A DNA stretch of 64,000 bases. Origin: Chaenocephalus aceratus. Lineage: Eukaryota; Chordata; Actinopteri; Perciformes; Channichthyidae. The stretch is from NCBI GenBank assembly GCA_023974075.1, contig CM043799.1, positions 4,660,928 through 4,724,927 of the forward strand. The letters are read 5' to 3'. Below, piece by piece: positions 58,485-64,000 of the stretch. Made by a program: the position numbers and the translations under genes. The notes beneath the pieces were generated by a model. That model made no database searches and was not told the origin of the DNA. It saw nothing but the letters and a program-made list of their open reading frames with translations. Every line of letters starts with the position of its first letter. The stretch's first letter is position 1.

Positions 58485-59274
58485 GGTCTGAGCCTTTCTG
58501 TTTGAAGGAGGCCAACAGTCATCATGCATTGGATCACAACTGCATGTGACATGATGTGACAATCTGATTGGCTTCTTCTTTCAACAACTGCTGTACACCT
58601 ACGGCTCCTTGTTCCAGCTCCATTTCTCAATTGTGTCAAATCTTTGAAACACGATTAATTCTCCAATATCTCTATAAAGAAAGAATACGGCCGATGTAGT
58701 CGAAAACACAAATATTGGCCATTTCCAATGTGTTGCTGATATTTTGATATTAGTTCATTTGCAGAATCTAACAAAAGTGTAATATAGTTCACTGCTGTTT
58801 GAATAACTAAATCAATCATGGTGTGAAATAACTGTACTATTTCAGCAATAAAAGTCTTTTTCATAGTTTGATGATTGTGTTTTGTATCCATTATAATCGT
58901 AGCATTAACATTTGATGCTAGCAGTTATTAAAAGGCGGAGACAAGAGATACATGAATCTATAGCTGTTTATTTGATGTGTGGAATGCCAGGCTCAGTGCT
59001 TACTAGCTGCTTTTCAATGATAGATGAGACAGATCTGGTTACACTCTCGTACACCACCTGGACCTGCATGTGGCGCTACGCCTTGGAAGTGTGCACACAT
59101 GGAATACACACACAGCCTGGATGTCAAGGGTGACCACAATAGCCATTCATTGGACTTTCAATGAGTTTGCATGTATCCTAGTGATCACTCAGATCAATAG
59201 ATATTCTCCTGTAACATGTCACACTAAAAGCTGACACCAGATCATCAATACAGCATGGCCCATTCATGCCCATT

Positions 59275-59277
<3 letters not shown>
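58485..59277. other. ccdc88c intron, no feature seen
   Basis: Single-copy-looking sequence between the 65-bp array and the CA array. No gene signal on either strand. Confidence 0.5.
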
Positions 59278-59335
<58 letters not shown>

Positions 59336-59382
59336 CACCACACACACACACACACACACAACACACACACACAACACACACA

Positions 59383-59437
<55 letters not shown>

Positions 59438-59468
59438 ACACAACAAACACACACACACACACCACACA
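59278..59468. repeat. CA-rich compound microsatellite
   Basis: CA array with CCA and ACA interruptions. Confidence 0.97.
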
Positions 59469-60186
59469 CATATCGTGCCACATTTCTAATCCAAGATCAA
59501 TCAAGTGGTGGCAACTGACAGCAGATCGCACTTAAACCGAGTGACCAATGTTCTTTAAATCTAAACCCCAACGTGTCCTGAGCACAGCTGATCTGCAGTG
59601 GTGACACAATATGTGAAACCAAGCTTTAGGAATATCAAGGCTTTGGATCAAATGGGAAAGGCAATATCTGATATGTGTCACATTTAAAGCCTCTTACTGC
59701 AATGCCAGTTATGTTTGAAATCACATGTTGCAATATGATCTAATCTAAAGGACAATCTATGCTTTGGCCAAATGTGTCAAGTCTGGATGAAAGTGTAAGG
59801 TAAAAACAAACGGAGAATAAGTATGCTTCTGTGCCTCACAGCTATGTACAAAAGCATTACCTATAATGTCACATTTCCTTTAGCCAAAGTCTCATATGTT
59901 AATCTTAAGATATTCTACGGCCAAGTGTTGCTGCTGGATCGTTTTCAAAGACAGTCTGACAGAAGCAGGCAGACAAGGCTCCTTCCTTCCTCCATAGTAA
60001 CTCCTCTGCTTTCTTTGAGTGTTCTTCTATTGACAAAGGGCGCACACGCACGCACGCACACACGCACGCACACACACACGCACACACACAGGGCATTCTG
60101 ACATCACACCTTTTCCCTGCATGTAAGCCTGTGAGAATTAGAACAGGGTTTGATTAACCAAACATTCAGTAGAAAGGACCCTTTAG

Positions 60187-60270
60187 ACCAGGGGTGTCAA
60201 ACTCAAGGCCCGGGGCCAAATCCGGCCCGCGACTTCATTTCATGTGGCCCCACAATAGCTTGCAAAGAAT
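60187..60270 (+). mobile_element. hAT terminal fragment
   Basis: Begins caggggtgtcaaactcaagg and continues ggcccggggccaaatccggc, a well known vertebrate hAT terminus. No matching inverted end (gacacccctg) was found nearby, so only one end remains. Confidence 0.7.
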
Positions 60271-60614
60271 ATAATGTTTATAATACGGTTACATGGTGAT
60301 TTACAGAAGCACGTTGCCCATAAACTACATGTCCCACAATGCATCTCAAATTTGACTTTTTTTCTCAGATTTAAATTTTATTCTTCTAATATGCATCTTT
60401 TCTCAGAATTGACTTTTTTTTCAAAATGTCTTTTTTTAATGTCCCTGCTTTAGACGTTTAAAATAAATAATGATAACATTAAAACATCTGTCTTTTTCAT
60501 CCTTCAATCGGAAAGTACAAAACTGTTTTTCAGTTGTTCAGTCATGTGGTTAACAAAAATAAGAACAAATAAGTCATATTTGAAACAGGAAAATCCTATG
60601 CAACATAACAGATT

Positions 60615-60895
60615 GGTTAAGGGGCCCTAATATGCTCATTTACAGGTTCATATTGAAATGTGCTGTGACATGTCTCTTTTCACCCTTTCACCAGAGCCCA
60701 GTCTGTTCTGGTGAACTGCCTTCCCTTAGCATACCAAGTACAGTGGGTTGGAGCACTAGCCATTAGAAGAGTGTAACATAGTGATGTCACTAGAGAGACA
60801 CAGGGATTGTAGCCTCTGCAGAGCATGTACATGCAGAACAACCTATAGAACACACTACAGGGAAGGGACAACCCAATACGTCATACTTTAAATCA
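60615..60895. repeat. dispersed repeat fragment, unclassified
   Basis: Begins gggccctaatatgctcattt and caggttcatattg, a common start of a teleost interspersed repeat. No coding signal. Confidence 0.4.
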
Positions 60896-61155
60896 TTATG
60901 ATGCTCTTACACTCTCATATTATCCTGCAGGAAAGTCTCATTGAAATCAAAAAGATGACGTCAGAAAGTGAAGGATTTCTGACGTTAATGCCTCAACCGT
61001 ACGTTAAGTGGATCAAAATCAAAATGGGCACCGGCTCACACCCAGTACACAAACACCAAACTGCAGCTATTCCTCACAGTGGATGGCAGTTATTTGGGCG
61101 ATAAAGCACTGTGGACAGGTTTGACCAGGGTCAGCAACAACAACAACACAACACA

Positions 61156-61267
61156 ACACACACACAGTCATACACACACAACACACACACACACACACAC
61201 CCACACACACACACACCACACCACACACACACACACCACACACACCACACACACACACACACACACA
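61156..61267. repeat. CA-rich microsatellite
   Basis: CA array with interruptions, preceded by a CAACAA run. Confidence 0.95.
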
Positions 61268-62143
61268 ATCAATTCACTCTCAATATTACAATCTGCAGAG
61301 GGTGTGTGTCTGTGTGTACGTGTTGTTCAAAGCAGGCCAGAGGATATGAAGTTCAAAACATCCCACATAGGCACAGGGCTTTGTTCGCAGTTTCCCACGG
61401 TAACCAAGGAGGACTAAAGTGGGGGGGAAAGGAGCTGGAGAGTTCTGCTTGAGTTACTGCACAACAATACAATGTCTCTCCCAAGAGCCAGAGTTCCACA
61501 CCTGTCCCACTCAGACAGTCCTATATCACCGACACTCATACCTGTCTGTCTGAAATGATATTCCCCCTTTCCTGAGCATGGACTTATCTTCTTTAGTTAT
61601 TAAATTAGGCTTACTTTTTAATAGTTACAATGTCGCAAGTTTTACTCTTATTTGATATTACAAAGAAGTCTTTACCAGAAGAAAAACATGGCCGATGTGT
61701 ACATAGCTCATCATTACATCTTGAGCGATATGAATAGCTACGCAAGTACTATTACAGCGATAATGTTTTTTAAAAAAAGGTTATTGCAGCAGTTTTCCCT
61801 TTTTAAGGATATTGTAAACTGGCCATGGTGACGTTTGAGAAGCTGTAACACACCAGAAGGTATTTTCACTGGGTACAAATGTCTTTTACAAATGTTCTGT
61901 TTAACATTGAATCGTTTCTTCCAGCATGTAGGTGGAACACTTAGGAGACAACACAGCGAGAGTGTGAAAAGAGTCGGCATTCAGAGCTCGTGATATCTGT
62001 GCTTTGTACAAAAGAGACAAAGCGAGGGAGGTAACAGACCCCCCCACACAGTCACAACACACACAAACATTTTGTCACTTGGGAGACTGGGAGGAGACAC
62101 TGGAAAGCCAACGCCTAGCCCCGTATCAACAGCTGAATATACT

Positions 62144-62195
62144 GTGTGTGTGTGTGTGTGGTGTGTGTGTGGTTGTGTGTGTGTGTGTGTTGTGT

Positions 62196-62231
<36 letters not shown>
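62144..62231. repeat. (TG)n(GA)n microsatellite
   Basis: TG array with interruptions, passing into a short GA array. Confidence 0.95.
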
Positions 62232-62807
62232 TGTGAGAGTTCCTGCGGCTTATCCTTAACTATATTAAGTGGCCTTCCGAGGCTCATAACTCATTGACTT
62301 ATGGTTATACTATGAAGTGTGTGTGCGTGCGAGTGTGTGTTGAGGGTGTTTGACTGTGGTTAGAGATTAACCACCATACTGCCCAGAATGACCCACTTCA
62401 TACACACATACGGTCAGCAGCAGATGTGCTCTTTACTCTGAGCTCCATGTGTGATCAATGCTATAATGAAGTATTCCATATTATCTGAAATGCTTTCTGT
62501 CTGGTGGCACAGTGAACCATCTGACATGCTTTCTGACATTAGCATTGCAAGGGCTTTCTTGACGAGGTCGCAATGGGATTTTTCCATTGGATTTTGGAAT
62601 ATTGCGGAAGTTGAGATCTGTGGCAAACACACTTTTATGATTAGACGTTTGTTCAGGAGGATAATCTCCAAATAGTAACGGTGCAAGTGCTATCGGCAGA
62701 AGCACATTGCTAACGGCTTTGAAGGAACTACATCACGCTGGCATGACTTTACATCACTGCTAGGCTAAAGCGGCTAATGTTCGCCCTGATGACGTTCAGT
62801 AGACTCA

Positions 62808-63971
62808 GGCTGCGGCCACACGAGGACGAATTCGGTCGTTTGCGTTACTGTTTAGTGTCATATAGACCGTTCGGCCACACGAGGACGACCGCATACGGCA
62901 CTAAACGACTGAGGAAACAATAACGGGTCCCAAGGTGGATAGAAAGGCATACGCAACGCTCTGGGGGGTCAAACGGCTCCGTGTGTACGCCCTATACGGA
63001 CATTTTCAGATCACTGATAGTGATTGCGCAATAGCCCCGCCTCTCCCCACCTCTTCTGCTCACCTCCGCTTACCCCGCGCCATTGCTGAAGTGTTTCGCC
63101 ACCAACAACAACAACAATGGCGGATCGCAGAGTTGCTATCGTGCTCCGGACGCTATTGACCATGCTACAGTTGTTTGTGCAACATCTACAGCAATAATGA
63201 TGAGGCAATAACCCCGCCTCTCCCACCTCTGCTGCTCACCCCCGCGTCAAAGTAAACTGCACACTCAATTCAGATTATTTCTCTTTCTCTCGATATGGAC
63301 CTAAACGCGAGTGAAGTGTAATCTGACATGACGGAGACACGCAGCTCTGCTCACCTGCAGCTCCTCCCGCTGCAGCAAAACACACACTTCAAGTCAGATC
63401 ATCACCCTTAGCTATTTTAATTACCTCTCAAGCTCCTAAACTAGTTATAAATATGTTTTTTTTACTGTCGGCCGGGTCACTCATTACTGGATCAGCTGCT
63501 GCATGAGACAGACACTGACGCTGTCCGAAGAGAGGGAGGAAAAAGAGAGGCTCCGTGTATTTTATTATTATATTATATAGAGTCGTTATTCATTTGTTTT
63601 AAAGCTCAATAAATAACAAAGAAGACCTTTGACCGGCACTTTTATCATTTTGTCCGGAAGATTTAAACTTTAATACACGTTGACTGGCGAAAAACTCTGC
63701 CCGGTTCCCTCGGCCCCCACCGCGGAGAATAAACAGAAGGGCAACCGTGACAACCTTCTTCTTCGCTGCTTTTGTGGAGGAAGAGTTACAGCGCCACGTA
63801 CAGGCTCGGCATATGTACTGCAGCTTCTCCAGCGGTTGGAGCTAAACGGAGCGGTCTTGTGTGGGCAGACACTATGCGGATAACTATTGCGTGTGGACGG
63901 AAGCTTGTTTGCGATTGGGTTTGCGTTAATCCTCTGCGTTTAGCCATTTTCGTCCTCGTGTGGCCGCAGCC
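62808..63971. mobile_element. TIR element with 23-bp perfect ends
   Basis: Ends beginning ggctgcggccacacgaggac and its exact complement are inverted over 23 bp. The flanking triplet tca occurs on both sides (62805-62807 and 63972-63974), which fits a 3-bp duplication as in PIF/Harbinger elements. A second ggccacacgaggacga block stands at 62872. It holds a truncated hAT MITE. No transposase seen. Confidence 0.85.
63285..63705 (+). mobile_element. truncated copy of the hAT-type MITE, nested
   Basis: Starts at cgatatggacctaaacgcga and continues through ctcaataaataacaaagaag and gaccggcactttt to ttgactggcgaaaaactctg, parallel to 44350-44825. The left terminal repeat is missing. It is inside the TIR element at 62808-63971. 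Confidence 0.75.
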
Positions 63972-64000
63972 TCATTTAACCACTTGTTGGCAACTCTGTT

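Larger units (their letters stand above)
46548..64000. other. 5' intron of ccdc88c, over 17 kb
   Basis: Sequence beyond the first visible exon. I found no HOOK-domain N-terminal exon here, so it should all be one intron reaching past the window, unless a short exon escaped notice. It contains three CA/TG arrays, the 65-bp satellite-like array, fragments of dispersed repeats and a TIR element at the right edge. Confidence 0.65.

Noticed and set aside
62935..63159. 74-residue plus-strand frame
   Set aside because: It lies inside a TIR element, overlaps a short CAA repeat (Gln run) and matches no family I recognise.

Overview
This window is nuclear DNA from a ray-finned (probably percomorph) fish. 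The evidence is long dinucleotide microsatellites, many teleost-type dispersed repeats (hAT, DIRS and Penelope-like relics), large introns, and one vertebrate gene whose exons can be read by eye.

The only protein-coding gene I can support is ccdc88c (Daple), on the minus strand. Twenty-eight exons run from 46547 (first visible exon, in the N-terminal HOOK domain) to the stop codon at 2868. Splice phases agree at every junction. The order is: HOOK-domain tail (46.5-36.1 kb), a very long coiled coil (35.5-13.4 kb), a basic linker (10.7 kb), a Ser/Pro-rich tail (6.7-2.9 kb) with the G-alpha-binding-and-activating (GBA) motif at 4.5 kb, and a C-terminal PDZ-binding motif ending in GCV. The first two or three exons (start codon and N-terminal HOOK residues) are not seen and should lie beyond 64000. 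Nine single-base frameshifts fall in seven coiled-coil exons, while splice sites and phases stay intact. This looks like residual indel error in a long-read assembly more than a decayed gene, but the sequence alone cannot prove it.

The introns carry most of the sequence. From low to high coordinates: a 200-bp CA array (8.2 kb); a 19-bp minisatellite (12-12.6 kb); a 7.3-kb intron with nested hAT elements, a tandem dispersed repeat and a Penelope-like relic carrying a hammerhead-like motif (16-20.5 kb); a broken THAP-domain coding relic (25 kb); a hAT MITE with a perfect 8-bp target duplication (28.7 kb); nested TIR elements (32.7-34.3 kb); a short hAT-like element (37 kb); a roughly 6-kb DIRS-type tyrosine-recombinase retrotransposon (37.7-43.6 kb); a second, full-length copy of the hAT MITE (43.9-44.8 kb); an 8.8-kb array of about 136 copies of a 65-bp unit (49.7-58.5 kb); and a TIR element with perfect 23-bp ends and a nested hAT fragment (62.8-64 kb).

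There is no operon-like system, CRISPR array, tRNA or rRNA that I can support. The most unusual items are the 65-bp array with higher-order structure, the repeated palindromic GTTAC-N4-GTAAC motif in the DIRS element, and the hammerhead-like core beside a Penelope C-terminal coding remnant.
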